Part shown: positions 16,350-24,858 of the stretch, piece by piece
How positions within the stretch are numbered: position 1 is the first letter of the stretch
Layout: each line of letters begins with the position of its first letter
From: Candidatus Rifleibacteriota bacterium
GTDB taxonomy: Bacteria > Muiribacteriota > Ozemobacteria > Ozemobacterales > Ozemobacteraceae
Length of the DNA stretch: 37,950 bases
NCBI GenBank assembly: GCA_012517355.1
Contig: JAAYVD010000067.1
Location: forward strand, 1-37,950
Reading direction: 5' to 3'
Notes under the pieces: generated by a model
Seen by the model: only the letters and a program-made list of their open reading frames with translations
Databases searched by the model: none
What the model was told of the DNA's origin: nothing
Position numbers and translations under genes: made by a program

Positions 16350-17471
16350 TCACCACCAGCCGAACTGTTTCCGGAGCCGTTCGACGTGGGCGGGAGCGAT
16401 CAGGACCGCGACGATGCGGGCGGTCTGCGAGTCTCCGTCATGGGCGGTGAGACGCACGGACACCGTCTCCAGACCGAGAGTTCCGAAGGGGATGACCCGG
16501 CTGAATGACCGTGTGACTCCCGCCGGGTCCTCGCAGTTTTCGTCGAACATCATCTCTCCCTGGTTGGTTCCGCCAGCCCAGGTGCCCGTGACCTTGGCAC
16601 AGTATTGGGGAACCGGCTGGGCCGAACAGGCACCGGAAACCTGGACCTGGTTTCCGGAAACGACGAAATACAGGCTCTTGTCGGCATCGTAGGCGGTGTT
16701 GCCGGAATCCAGGTGCGCCAGGCGGGCTCCGGAAACCGCGAGCTGGACCTTGCAGGTGCCGATCACCACGACCTCACTGACCCCACCCTTGGCGGGGCCG
16801 ATGGGGCGCAGGTTGTTCAGCCGCGTGGCCTCCGCCCGCAGAGCCACGATCTCCCGGTCCAGACGCTGGACGATCTTGCCCGCCAGCTCCCGGATGATGT
16901 AGGTGCGGCGGGTGATCGTCTGCAGCCAGGTATCTTTCTTCCCGTCCGCAGGAGACCACCAGGCGCTGGTGAACCGGAACGGCTGGTTGTCGGAGTCGTA
17001 GCGGTCGAGGTTTTTGGTGGCCAAAACCTCCTGCATCACCACGAAGAGGTCGGACAGATCCGCGCAACGGACCGACAGATCCGGGGGCAGCCGGACCTGG
17101 ATGACCTCCTGGCGGGTGGCGTGACCCCAGGAGTTCTCCTCGAAAAGAAGCTTGTTGAGCAGGTCGGTGCCATGGTCGAGGAGGTTCTTCCCCGGCAGGC
17201 TCACCCAGTCGACGGTGTCGTAGGCTCCTTTGACCAGGCCCTTGAGGAGGTTTCCCTTGAGGTGCCGGGCGGCCTTCCCCTGGATCTCGGCCATCACGGT
17301 GCGGCTCTGTTGCAGGCCGGCGATCAGCGACTCGATCCGGGCCACCCGTTCGGCGGGATCAGGCGCGGAGGGGGGAACCGCACCGGCGGGGCCCATTCCA
17401 GGAAAGCCGGAAGTCAACGACAACCCCACGATCAGAGGGATCCAGAGAACGAAGCGTTGGCGGTGGTTCAT
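16350..17471 (-). CDS. Secreted protein of unknown function
   Basis: This 373-residue protein has an N-terminal signal peptide (RQRFVLWIPLIVGLSLTSGF followed by small residues to about 30). After it comes a helical region (ERVARIESLIAGLQQSR) and, from about residue 230, a beta-rich domain with cysteines in GTCKVQL, SGACSAQ, QYCAKVTG and DENCEDP, probably disulfide-linked outside the cytoplasm. The ATG has GAGAGG upstream. It lies 11 bp after the stop of the preceding secreted-protein gene, so the two form an operon. I do not recognise the family. Confidence 0.7.
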   Translation of the reverse strand: MNHRQRFVLWIPLIVGLSLTSGFPGMGPAGAVPPSAPDPAERVARIESLIAGLQQSRTVMAEIQGKAARHLKGNLLKGLVKGAYDTVDWVSLPGKNLLDHGTDLLNKLLFEENSWGHATRQEVIQVRLPPDLSVRCADLSDLFVVMQEVLATKNLDRYDSDNQPFRFTSAWWSPADGKKDTWLQTITRRTYIIRELAGKIVQRLDREIVALRAEATRLNNLRPIGPAKGGVSEVVVIGTCKVQLAVSGARLAHLDSGNTAYDADKSLYFVVSGNQVQVSGACSAQPVPQYCAKVTGTWAGGTNQGEMMFDENCEDPAGVTRSFSRVIPFGTLGLETVSVRLTAHDGDSQTARIVAVLIAPAHVERLRKQFGWW

Positions 17472-17482
17472 GGGTCTGCCTC

Positions 17483-18661
17483 TCAGTCGACCGGATTCCG
17501 GTCCAGGGGTTCACCCGGGCTCCAGGTGGTGGCTCCTGGCGGTTGGATGGAGAGCACGAGGGAACCGGTCGGGGTGGGAACCAGCCGGAGGCGGTGGGTG
17601 CCGACACGGCACCCGGCGCTGGCGGCGAAGGCCTGTTCATCCGCCTGGGCCAAGACCTCGGGGTAATCTGCCGGCTGGTTCAGGATGGCTTCGGCCACGG
17701 TAGCGGTCAGGATCGTGGTCGTCCCGTCCCTGCTCCGGCCGGTGATGGCGTAGGTCCAGGTCTGGCCGCCATAGGAACGCCGCAAGGTGCCCGCATTGAG
17801 GTCGATCTCCACGGGGCGGTTGCCGAGGTCATACCAGATTCCGTTCAGCGGTACTTCCTTGCCGGTGGGGGCAGATGAAACCGGTTGGACGCGATCCGCC
17901 GAACCCACGGTTTCCCCCGTCGGCGGCAGAGGCGGGGCGGCAGCCTCGGGGGCTGTCGCCTGCGACACCGCCACGGTTCCTTCCCGCGGGCGAAACTTGA
18001 GCGCCAGCAGGAACATCTTCTGGCCGACGATCTCGAATCCCATCGGCAGGTACTTCCGGGCGGTCGTCTGGGCGATGGTCCGGGCGATCCCACGGTCGTC
18101 GGCCCCGCCCGTGACCAGCTCACAATCGGCCAACGCGGTCGCGGAGGTCTTCATCATGCTGAACCAGGCCCGGGAACCGTCGATGAGCAGCCCCATCGGG
18201 ATCAACCCCTCCGCCACCCTGGTCCGGATGGTCCGGTTCAGACTCCGTTCGTCACTTCCCGACTCGATCAGGAACACGTCCTGGAATGCGAGCCCGGTCG
18301 CCATCCAGTTGACGTAGACCTTGCCGTCCCGGGTCGCCAGATCGTAGGGGAAGAACCCTTCCTTGGCCAGCAGCGGCATCGACGCCCGCACCTCGTCAAG
18401 ATCGGGATGTGCGTAAAAGTTGAATTTCTCGGCATCGACGCAGACCCGGGGCAGGAGAAGGGCGGTCAGCGACCGGCCGCGGCATCCCAGGCCGACGGGA
18501 ACCTCCTGTTTTTCCTGGAGAATGGCGACACAGCGTTCCTTGAGCTGTGGCAGATCCCGGTCATCGAGGATGGTCCAGGGAAGTTCCAATCCATGACCCG
18601 CCGAGGCCAGGGCGAGGCAGCCGAGAAGACACCAACCCGTCCAGAAATGTCGTCGCTGCAT
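17483..18661 (-). CDS. Secreted protein with internal repeats, unknown function
   Basis: This is a 392-residue protein with a signal peptide (FWTGWCLLGCLALASAGHG). Residues about 75-240 hold three related units of 65-70 residues, each ending in a similar strand pair: LLAKEGFFPYDLATRDGKVY, VAEGLIPMGLLIDGSRAWF and TARKYLPMGFEIVGQKMFL. A Pro/Ala linker leads to a C-terminal beta domain (GIWYDLGNRPVEIDLNAG). The ATG at 18661 is preferred over the longer frame because of AAAGGA just upstream and the signal peptide that follows. First gene of a two-gene operon; possibly the pair form an envelope or secreted complex, but this is inference. Confidence 0.72.
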   Translation of the reverse strand: MQRRHFWTGWCLLGCLALASAGHGLELPWTILDDRDLPQLKERCVAILQEKQEVPVGLGCRGRSLTALLLPRVCVDAEKFNFYAHPDLDEVRASMPLLAKEGFFPYDLATRDGKVYVNWMATGLAFQDVFLIESGSDERSLNRTIRTRVAEGLIPMGLLIDGSRAWFSMMKTSATALADCELVTGGADDRGIARTIAQTTARKYLPMGFEIVGQKMFLLALKFRPREGTVAVSQATAPEAAAPPLPPTGETVGSADRVQPVSSAPTGKEVPLNGIWYDLGNRPVEIDLNAGTLRRSYGGQTWTYAITGRSRDGTTTILTATVAEAILNQPADYPEVLAQADEQAFAASAGCRVGTHRLRLVPTPTGSLVLSIQPPGATTWSPGEPLDRNPVD

Positions 18662-18897
18662 GATCCGTCCTTTAGGGTGCTCGAGTGGCCGGGGCCACGG
18701 CCCGACTGCACCAGTGTACCTGCTTCGTGACTGGAAGGGAAGAGGGTGGTCCGGGGTTCCGGGGATGCTGAGACGAAAGAAGGAGCGGCTCCAGAGGTGA
18801 GCCACAAACCGGGAAGGGAAAAGGAGTCCCGGCAGAGTGCTTGTCGGGGGCTTGGAAACGGCTTCCCGGGAGAAAGAGCCGGACGCCCGCAGACGAC

Positions 18898-18929
18898 GAG
18901 CCGGGGCAGGTCGAAACCCGCCCCGGCTC
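18898..18929 (-). terminator. Stem-loop after the secreted alpha/beta protein gene
   Basis: A perfect 10-bp inverted repeat (GAGCCGGGGC / GCCCCGGCTC) with a 12-nt loop lies about 30 bp past the stop codon at 18960. No clear U-run follows on the minus strand, so it may be a weak or Rho-assisted terminator or an mRNA-stabilising hairpin. The remaining gap to 18661 shows nothing else. Confidence 0.5.
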
Positions 18930-18959
18930 GCTATTTCCAGGTCTTGAAAGGACCGGCGG

Positions 18960-19955
18960 TCACTTCCCCTTGGCGGGGGCCGGCTCCTTGGCAGGCTGGT
19001 TCAGCTGGGCCTGCACCTTCTTGATCAGCTCGTCGAGGGCGGGCTTCTCCATGGCGAGGGTCAGCTTCGCGGTGGTCTCGGCGCCGTCGATCACCGCGCC
19101 CTTGAGGGCCTTCGCCACGTCGGGGACGTCGTTGGCCCAGGCGGCCATGGCGTCGATCGTGTTCTTCAGGGCGTCCTTCACCTTGGCGGTCTCTTCCTTC
19201 TTCTCGACCTCACCGGCCAGCTCGAAGGCGAAGTTCTTGTCGTAGCTGAGGGTGAACAGGACGGCCTTGACCGCCCCGAAATTGGCGCTCACCGGGTTGT
19301 CGGCGGCTTCCTTCGCCCACTGCGGGGAGACGACGACCCCGCCCCACAGGCCCACTTCCGGGTTGGCCTGCTTCACCACCTTGGCGAAGGTGGGGTTGGC
19401 CATCAGGCCCTTGGCCTTCCCGCCCTTGACCTGGATCACGCTCTTGATGATGTCGGCATTGGCGATCAGGATGGTGTTCTTGTCGAGGAACACGCTGGTG
19501 CCCGTCTCGGCCTTCTTGCTCTTCACGGCGTCGAAGCCTTCGACCTTCTCCATGACCAGCTGGCCGGCCAGGTCCTTGTCGGCCTTCAGCAGCTCGAGGA
19601 TGTGGGCGGTGTCGTAGTCGCCCTCGAACAGGATGCCCGGCACCGGCTGGCCGGTCTTGCTGTCGGTCAGGGCGGTCAGGAAGAGCACGATCGACTTCAG
19701 GTTCTTCTTGGGGTCGATCCCGGTCTTCTCGATGAACTCCTTCATCGCCTTCTCGGCGTCGGCCGAGGTGGCTCCGAACTGGTCGAACACCTTCTGCGTC
19801 AGGTCGAGGTTGGCGACCTTCGCCATGTTGATCTGCATGACGAACTGGGCCTCGACGGGAACCAGGTCGACCAGGGCGCCGAACGCGGGCCCGAGCAGCA
19901 GGGCCTGGCACAACACGCCGGCAACGAGCAAAAACCGGATGGACTGGCGTTTCAT
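18960..19955 (-). CDS. Secreted/periplasmic protein of unknown function
   Basis: This is a 331-residue protein with a signal peptide (IRFLLVAGVLCQALLLGPAF GA). The mature part alternates strands and Lys/Asp-rich helices (VPVEAQFVMQINMAKVANLD, FDQFGATSADAEKAMKEF, VPGILFEGDYDTAHILELLK), like DUF3352-type periplasmic proteins, though I cannot confirm this assignment. It ends in a Lys/Pro/Ala tail. GGAGGAG lies ten bases upstream of the ATG, and a good promoter is present further upstream. The gene is divergent from the lipoprotein gene at 20135. Confidence 0.72.
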   Translation of the reverse strand: MKRQSIRFLLVAGVLCQALLLGPAFGALVDLVPVEAQFVMQINMAKVANLDLTQKVFDQFGATSADAEKAMKEFIEKTGIDPKKNLKSIVLFLTALTDSKTGQPVPGILFEGDYDTAHILELLKADKDLAGQLVMEKVEGFDAVKSKKAETGTSVFLDKNTILIANADIIKSVIQVKGGKAKGLMANPTFAKVVKQANPEVGLWGGVVVSPQWAKEAADNPVSANFGAVKAVLFTLSYDKNFAFELAGEVEKKEETAKVKDALKNTIDAMAAWANDVPDVAKALKGAVIDGAETTAKLTLAMEKPALDELIKKVQAQLNQPAKEPAPAKGK

Positions 19956-20051
19956 GGGTGTTTCTTCTCCTCCTCGATGTACTGCCTGCGGCGGGCCGGG
20001 GGGCCCGACCTTCCCTCAAACGGGTCCGCCCGTGGGCGGATTGGCGATTTC

Positions 20052-20081
20052 ATCATAGGATTCCCCGAACGCCAAAGTCAA
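20052..20081 (-). promoter_or_regulatory. Sigma70-type promoter for the secreted protein gene
   Basis: On the minus strand TTGACT (20081-20076) and TATGAT (20057-20052) are separated by 18 bp. The expected start is near 20045, giving a leader of about 90 nt before the ATG at 19955. Confidence 0.65.
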
Positions 20082-20103
20082 CGGGAAGCAGGTGGTGTAT
20101 AAT
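20075..20103 (+). promoter_or_regulatory. Candidate promoter for the lipoprotein gene
   Basis: A consensus TATAAT at 20098-20103 lies 31 bp before the lipoprotein ATG. The -35 position (AAGTCA at 20075-20080) is weak and overlaps the -35 of the divergent minus-strand promoter, so the two may compete. Confidence 0.5.
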
Positions 20104-20134
20104 GGGGGAACAATCTTTCCCGGAGGATTCAGCA

Positions 20135-21091
20135 ATGACCCGCTTTTCCGTCCTGGCCCTGCTCGTGGTTTCGCTCCTGGCCCTGACCGGCTGCGGCAAC
20201 GGCGACGATCCAGTCGCCCCCACGGTTCCCACCACCGTCACCACCGGCAACGTGGCGGTCACCCAGAACGTCGTCCTCCCGGCCGGCTCGGTGAGCACCG
20301 CCAGCCTGCGCGAGGCCACCTTCTGGCGTGAGTTCGCCCTCCGCATCGGCGCGACCGATTACGCCCCCACCTCCTACACGACAAACACCGACGGGTCGGT
20401 CACCCTCGTCTTCAGCCTGCTCCTCGCCAAGTCGACGCTCGGCAGCACCTGGACCGAGTCCACCAAGATCATCTCCAACGTCCAGCTGATCGAAGGTGGG
20501 CAGCCGATCCTGACCCTCGCCGGCCTGGTGGGCAACGACCAGGCGGCCACCCTCTCGACGACCCCCACCCCGAACAGCGTCACCATCGCCCTCTCGACCA
20601 ACACCGACGGCGGCATCACCTACACGGTCACGGCCGGCAGCAGCTACGTGACGGGGGTCACCAGCCCGATCACCGCCGCCAGCGACCTGCTCTACGTCGA
20701 GAAGATCACCTACCAGAAGGGTGCCGACTGGCTCACCCTGACGGCCAGCTCGACCGACGTCCCCTACAGCGGCACGACCTTCAAGGTGTATTTCAATACC
20801 GCCGTCGCCAATGCCACCACAAGCTGGGACATCTACGTCCTCAACACCGCCACCAACATGTATTTCAACCTGAACAGCACCAACAACTCCGCCCTGTTCA
20901 CGGTCACCGCCGCAACGGAAAGCGGAAAGACCGTGCTGACCGTGGTGGTGGTCGGCGATGCGACCCACAAGTTGCGCGCCAGCCAGCCCTACAAGGTCAC
21001 CCTCAAGGCCGGCAACTCGCTCACCCGCGCCGACAAGTCGACCGTCAAGCTCACCACCGACATCACCCGCACCTTCACGACCGGTTCCTGA
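20135..21091 (+). CDS. Lipoprotein with probable beta-sandwich domains, unknown function
   Basis: This 318-residue protein has a lipoprotein signal (FSVLALLVVSLLALTGC, lipobox LTGC), so it is lipidated at Cys19 or so. The mature part is Thr/Ser/Val-rich with alternating strands (TVTTGNVAVTQNVVLPAG, TYTVTAGSSYVTGVT) and ends with DITRTFTTGS, suggesting Ig-like or similar sandwich domains, possibly a bacterial Ig-like (BIG_5-type) fold near the C-terminus. CGGAGGA lies before the ATG at 20135. A strong terminator follows. Location is an outer or inner membrane leaflet; function unknown. Confidence 0.75.
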   Translation: MTRFSVLALLVVSLLALTGCGNGDDPVAPTVPTTVTTGNVAVTQNVVLPAGSVSTASLREATFWREFALRIGATDYAPTSYTTNTDGSVTLVFSLLLAKSTLGSTWTESTKIISNVQLIEGGQPILTLAGLVGNDQAATLSTTPTPNSVTIALSTNTDGGITYTVTAGSSYVTGVTSPITAASDLLYVEKITYQKGADWLTLTASSTDVPYSGTTFKVYFNTAVANATTSWDIYVLNTATNMYFNLNSTNNSALFTVTAATESGKTVLTVVVVGDATHKLRASQPYKVTLKAGNSLTRADKSTVKLTTDITRTFTTGS

Positions 21092-21113
21092 ACCGATCCC
21101 CCAAGCCTCCACC

Positions 21114-21150
21114 GCCGGCGGGCCTCCAGGTGAGGTCCCGCCGGCTTTTC
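21114..21150 (+). terminator. Intrinsic terminator after the lipoprotein gene
   Basis: A 9-bp perfect stem GCCGGCGGG / CCCGCCGGC, with additional pairing inside the loop (CCTCC with GGT/AGG), is followed by TTTTC, 23 bp past the stop. Confidence 0.85.
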
Positions 21151-21554
21151 GTTCGGCCACACGAACAGGGTCACCCCGAACGACCGGCCACCAAGCGCGT
21201 TCGCCAGCCATCCTGTTTCCTGCCTTGGACACCGCCACTCACCCGGCGGCTGGTTCCGGTTCCCATCAGCCCGACCGGCGCCCATCCGCGCTCATCAGCG
21301 GCCTGAGCTTCTTTGGCCCATTTGCATGCCGGCCCTGACCAGGCCTCTCCCGGCAGGACGGACGGGCGGAAGGGAGTTTCTCGCCAGGAATCGTCATCCT
21401 TTCCCCCCTTCCTGCCGAGGAAAGTGAAGAAATTCCCTTGCAAAATGCCACTCATTGAGGGTAAATGGAACTGTTTTTTTCGCCCACCCCCGTCCAGGTG
21501 GGGTTGATCAAGGTTTGTCCATCAAATCCCCAGAATTTTCGAGGAGTTGAACGC
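21151..21554. other. Intergenic stretch before the DcaP-like porin
   Basis: No gene is supported here. From about 21420 the sequence becomes AT-richer; TTGCAA at about 21436 followed 17 bp later by GTAAAT could be a weak promoter, and a T-run lies near 21472. The ribosome site GAGGAG at 21541-21546 belongs to the porin gene. Confidence 0.4.
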
Positions 21555-22976
21555 ATGAATCGTCCGTTCCTGTTGGTGATGGCCGTGGCCGTCCTGTTGT
21601 GTCACGCCGGGCCGGTCTGGGCCGGGTCCGACCCCGCTCCCCAGATCGAGGCGTTGCAGGCCGAAAACGCCCAGTTGCGCGACCGGGTCGATGCCCTGGA
21701 AAAGGCCCTGATGGAGATCAACGAGAAGTTGTCCGCCAGGCCGGAACCGGTCGCCCCAGCCCCGGTTGAGCCCGCCAAACCCGCCGAGCCCGCCAAACCC
21801 GCCGAGCCGGCCAAGCCCGCCGCTCCGGCCAAGCCCAGCCTGCAGACCAAGTACAACGTCGATCTGTACGGCTACCTGAAGCAGGACATGTCCTGGGACC
21901 GCTCCCGCACCGACACGGGCAACTTTGCGCGGTGGGCGCTTTCCGGCAGTGCCGCGCCCCTGAATGACCGCCACTTCAACCAGACGATCAACGCCTCCCG
22001 CTTCGGCTTCAACTTCAAGGGCCCCGAAGCCGGAAAGGCCAAGGTCAGCGGCCAGGTCGAATTCGACCTGTTCGGCGGCGCCGTCGAAAACAGCCCCATG
22101 ATCCGGACCCGCCACTGCTTTTTCCAGGTCGACTGGCCGGAGGATGTCTCCCTGCTGATGGGCCAGACCTGGGATCTCATCGGCCCCCAGAACCCCAACC
22201 AGCTGAACTACACCGTCGCCTGGCAGGCCGGCAACCTCGGCTTCCGCCATCCGCAACTGCGGCTCAGCAAGGCCTTTTCCGGCAAGAATTCGAAACTCCT
22301 GGTCCAGGTCGCGGCATCGCGCAAGGTCGGCGATGCCGTCGCCGGGCTCAGCAACAATCCCGACACCGGCGCCGATTCGGGCTCCCCCGCGTTCCAGGGG
22401 CGCATCGGCTACACTTTCCCCACCACCAGCGGCTTCAAAGGCACGGTCGGGTTCTGGGGACACACCGGCAACGACGAGTATGACTACAACGTGACCGGCA
22501 GCAAGGACGCCCCCCGGAGCTACTCCCGCGGCGTCGACGTGAACATTGCCTTCTCCAAGACCTTCGCGTTCAAGGGCGAACTATGGGAAGGCAAGAACCT
22601 CGACGAGTACATGGGCGGCATCGCGCAGGGCGTCGCCGTGACCAGCGCTTCCGGCACCGTCCTCAACGGCGCCGCGTTCGGCGGCCGGTTCATCAACGCC
22701 GCCGGCATCCGGAGCAAGGGCGGTTGGTTCGAGCTCAACATGGGGCCCTTCCAGAAGTGGCGCTACAACCTCGGCATGAGCGTCGACAACCCCGACAACG
22801 ACCAGCTCCAGAACGGCTGGCGCACCCTGAACCGCACCCGCTGGCTGAACGCCCTGTATGATCTCAACGAGGCGATCCAGATGGGCCTCGAATACATGCG
22901 CCTGGAGACCGATTACAAGAACCGCCTGGAAGGCGACGACACCCGCCTGCAGTCGAGCTTCATCTACAAGTTCTGA
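21555..22976 (+). CDS. DcaP-like outer-membrane porin with N-terminal coiled coil
   Basis: This is a 473-residue protein with a signal peptide (FLLVMAVAVLLCHAGPVWA), then a heptad coiled coil (IEALQAENAQLRDRVDALEK) and repeated PAKPAEPAKPAEP residues. From about residue 95 on (NVDLYGYLKQDMSWD) it is a beta barrel ending in FIYKF, the terminal aromatic being the outer-membrane assembly signal. This arrangement matches DcaP-type trimeric porins, whose periplasmic coiled coil trimerises; those take up negatively charged small molecules. GAGGAG lies nine bases upstream of the ATG at 21555. Single gene flanked by terminators. Confidence 0.85.
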   Translation: MNRPFLLVMAVAVLLCHAGPVWAGSDPAPQIEALQAENAQLRDRVDALEKALMEINEKLSARPEPVAPAPVEPAKPAEPAKPAEPAKPAAPAKPSLQTKYNVDLYGYLKQDMSWDRSRTDTGNFARWALSGSAAPLNDRHFNQTINASRFGFNFKGPEAGKAKVSGQVEFDLFGGAVENSPMIRTRHCFFQVDWPEDVSLLMGQTWDLIGPQNPNQLNYTVAWQAGNLGFRHPQLRLSKAFSGKNSKLLVQVAASRKVGDAVAGLSNNPDTGADSGSPAFQGRIGYTFPTTSGFKGTVGFWGHTGNDEYDYNVTGSKDAPRSYSRGVDVNIAFSKTFAFKGELWEGKNLDEYMGGIAQGVAVTSASGTVLNGAAFGGRFINAAGIRSKGGWFELNMGPFQKWRYNLGMSVDNPDNDQLQNGWRTLNRTRWLNALYDLNEAIQMGLEYMRLETDYKNRLEGDDTRLQSSFIYKF

Positions 22977-23057
22977 CCGCCGCCCGTCAGCGTCTGCCGG
23001 GGCCTTTCACCGGCCGGCAACACTGACGAAGCCGCTTCCGACCTCGTCTCAACCAAG

Positions 23058-23096
23058 GCCGGGCCTCCTTTCGGAGGCCCGGCTTCGTTATCTTTC
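23058..23096 (+). terminator. Intrinsic terminator after the porin gene
   Basis: A perfect 11-bp stem GCCGGGCCTCC / GGAGGCCCGGC with a TTTC tetraloop is followed by TTCGTTATCTTT. An additional imperfect hairpin (GTCAG...CTGAC with GCCGG/CCGGC inside) lies between the stop codon and this terminator. Confidence 0.88.
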
Positions 23097-23143
23097 CCCT
23101 CAGAACGCCAAGGGGCATGGTGTCCGGATTCGACCGGGTGAGG

Positions 23144-23383
23144 TCAGTCCTGGGCCGTCAGGTCATTGTCGGCCATGGCCCTCTCAAAGGTCTGATCGAG
23201 CTTCGCACATTCCTGAACCAACCTGGACACTTTCCGTCCCCTGTTGCTCAGTCGTTCGAGTATCTCGCGGACAGCATCCTGAATGACCTGGCTCCGATTG
23301 GCCATGCCATGCTTCCTGATGAACCGGTCCAGCAGGAAAAGGATCTTCTTCTCGATGCGGATGCTGAGCTTCTTCACTGGCAT
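23144..23383 (-). CDS. Ribbon-helix-helix (CopG-like) protein, probable antitoxin
   Basis: This 79-residue protein starts KKLSIRIEKKILFLLDRFIR, then SQVIQDAVREILERL, the strand-helix-turn-helix pattern of RHH repressors and antitoxins, with a basic linker and an acidic tail. The ATG at 23383 is preferred because GGGAGG lies just upstream and RHH similarity starts there. It follows the small gene at 23435-23647 by about 50 bp on the same strand; a toxin partner is not evident. Confidence 0.65.
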   Translation of the reverse strand: MPVKKLSIRIEKKILFLLDRFIRKHGMANRSQVIQDAVREILERLSNRGRKVSRLVQECAKLDQTFERAMADNDLTAQD

Positions 23384-23434
23384 CTTGAACCTCCCGGAGG
23401 GACATGCACCCATCCCCCGCCACCTGGAACCACC

Positions 23435-23647
23435 TCACGCTTCTTCTTCAGGCAGGGTGAACCTTTGAGGGTAGATCCGACAATCACGAAGGTCGCTGTT
23501 CCGGCGTGGGAGCTCTTCGAGAAACTCGAGATACTCTTCGAGCGGGACCAGTTTCCCCTTGGAAGGTGAAGCGGGCGGGGGCGCGGGTGACGGATCCCAG
23601 GGGAGATCCAGTTCGTCAGGGCCGGCCGGCGGCTTTGGTGACTTCAT
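23435..23647 (-). CDS. Small acidic, Pro-rich protein of unknown function
   Basis: This is a 70-residue frame, with ATG at 23647 and GAGGGG upstream. The N-terminal half is Pro-rich (ELDLPWDPSPAPPPASPSKG); the C-terminal half has LVPLEEYLEFLEELPRR and a CRIYPQRFTLPEEEA tail. It lies between hepT and the RHH gene and may belong to the same small-gene cluster. No family recognised; it could be half of a toxin-antitoxin pair with the RHH protein. Confidence 0.45.
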   Translation of the reverse strand: MKSPKPPAGPDELDLPWDPSPAPPPASPSKGKLVPLEEYLEFLEELPRRNSDLRDCRIYPQRFTLPEEEA

Positions 23648-23689
23648 CGAAAAACCCCTCGAAACCTTTTTGGACCACATCCGGCCCAC

Positions 23690-24031
23690 TCACGGCAATG
23701 CTTGCCGAACGGATTCCTTCAAGGCAGGGATACCATCGACGACGATCTCCCAGACAATCTCTGGATCGATGATATCGTAAGCGTGCACGATGATGTTGCG
23801 AAGGCCGATGATCTTCTTGTGATCCGGAAGGCGGGCGGCTTCGGCCGGAAACTGCCTGGCCAGATGGGAAACCGCTTCCCCGATGATACCGAGCTTCCGT
23901 TCTACGGCAGCCTGGACAAGGCCGTTCGCCAGGAACGCCTCCTTGTTGAGGCCATGGCAGAACCTCTCGATATCCTCGATGGCCATCCGGATATCGAGAA
24001 GGAGCTTTTCAGGCTTGTGAAGGGAAGACAT
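23690..24031 (-). CDS. hepT: HepT-like HEPN ribonuclease toxin (DUF86)
   Basis: This 113-residue helical protein has the DUF86/HepT signature: LVQAAVERKLGIIGEAV followed by LRNIIVHAYDIID, which holds the RNxxxH HEPN catalytic motif and the tyrosine that the antitoxin AMPylates in studied systems. HEPN toxins cleave RNA. The gene start overlaps the end of mntA by 23 bp, the usual arrangement. The start ATG at 24031 gives a normal family length. Confidence 0.87.
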   Translation of the reverse strand: MSSLHKPEKLLLDIRMAIEDIERFCHGLNKEAFLANGLVQAAVERKLGIIGEAVSHLARQFPAEAARLPDHKKIIGLRNIIVHAYDIIDPEIVWEIVVDGIPALKESVRQALP

Positions 24032-24314
24032 TGACGCGGGTTTTCTCGATTCCCTCGAGAAAGTAGGGGTTCCGGATTCCCTTGCGGGACACGAGGTCGA
24101 CTTTTCGGGCGAGAATGGCCTGAAGGCGTTCCTTCAACCCGAGGAACCTTCCCAGCAGGTCAGAGTGGCCAGGCTCGAACTCGACCAGGAAATCCAGGTC
24201 GCTGTCATCCCGGAACTCTTCGGTGGTTGCCGAACCGAAGAGGTCGAGAGTCGCCACGTGCAATTCGCGGCAAACGGTGGCGATCATGGCAGCCCGGGCT
24301 CGAATGTCGAACAT
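24009..24314 (-). CDS. mntA: MntA-like minimal nucleotidyltransferase antitoxin
   Basis: This 101-residue nucleotidyltransferase has the motif DLFGSATTEEF followed by DSDLDFLVEF, i.e. GSx10DxD, which binds metal and NTP. In characterised MntA-HepT pairs the antitoxin AMPylates HepT to silence it. The ATG at 24314 is preceded by GGAGG; an in-frame extension upstream lacks similarity. It overlaps hepT downstream. Confidence 0.87.
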   Translation of the reverse strand: MFDIRARAAMIATVCRELHVATLDLFGSATTEEFRDDSDLDFLVEFEPGHSDLLGRFLGLKERLQAILARKVDLVSRKGIRNPYFLEGIEKTRVNVFPSQA

Positions 24315-24419
24315 TGTCAGCCTCCAACCCCTCCATTCTATCCCCGGACGAAGGCCAAAACAAGAGGGTCCCCGGACGGGAAACCTCTTCAAATAAGGGC
24401 TTGGAGAAAATTGGCGCTA

Positions 24420-24845
24420 TCAGGCAACCTTTTCGACGGCTACGGCCAAGCGCAAGCCGAGGGCGTGGAGGGCTTCTTCGATCCGGTCCAGGCGGGAGGG
24501 ATGGTCCAGGTTGAGCAACCGCCTGACCTGCCGCGGCGAGCAGCCAAGACGCCGGGCCAATTCCCCGGGAGCAACTCCCAGGTCTTTCATCCCTTGAAAT
24601 ACGGCGAGCTTCATGGCCACACGCCAGGGGATCTCGACGGCCTTTTGCCCCCGTCCGAGGGTACTCGGCCGCGGGATATCATCTCCGTCCTGAATGCAGG
24701 CGGCCAGAACCGTCAACAGGCAGTCACGGGCCATCTCCATGGCATGCGTTTCATCCCGACCGCAGGTGATCGCGCCGGGGATATCGGCGAAGGAAACCTG
24801 GACTCCACCGTTTCTGAGTTTCGAAAGATGAACGGGAAAAATCAT
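24420..24845 (-). CDS. hicB: HicB-type antitoxin with C-terminal helix-turn-helix
   Basis: This 141-residue protein has an N-terminal HicB fold (VHLSKLRNGGVQVSFADIPG, then DETHAMEMARDCLLTVLAA). The C-terminal HTH domain (LGVAPGELARRLGCSPRQVRRLL) would bind the operator. It sequesters HicA. The start is the ATG at 24845, where similarity begins; it follows hicA by 13 bp. An additional short HicB-like gene lies upstream of hicA, so the toxin is flanked by two candidate antitoxins. Confidence 0.85.
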   Translation of the reverse strand: MIFPVHLSKLRNGGVQVSFADIPGAITCGRDETHAMEMARDCLLTVLAACIQDGDDIPRPSTLGRGQKAVEIPWRVAMKLAVFQGMKDLGVAPGELARRLGCSPRQVRRLLNLDHPSRLDRIEEALHALGLRLAVAVEKVA

Positions 24846-24858
24846 TAGGCTGCTCCTG

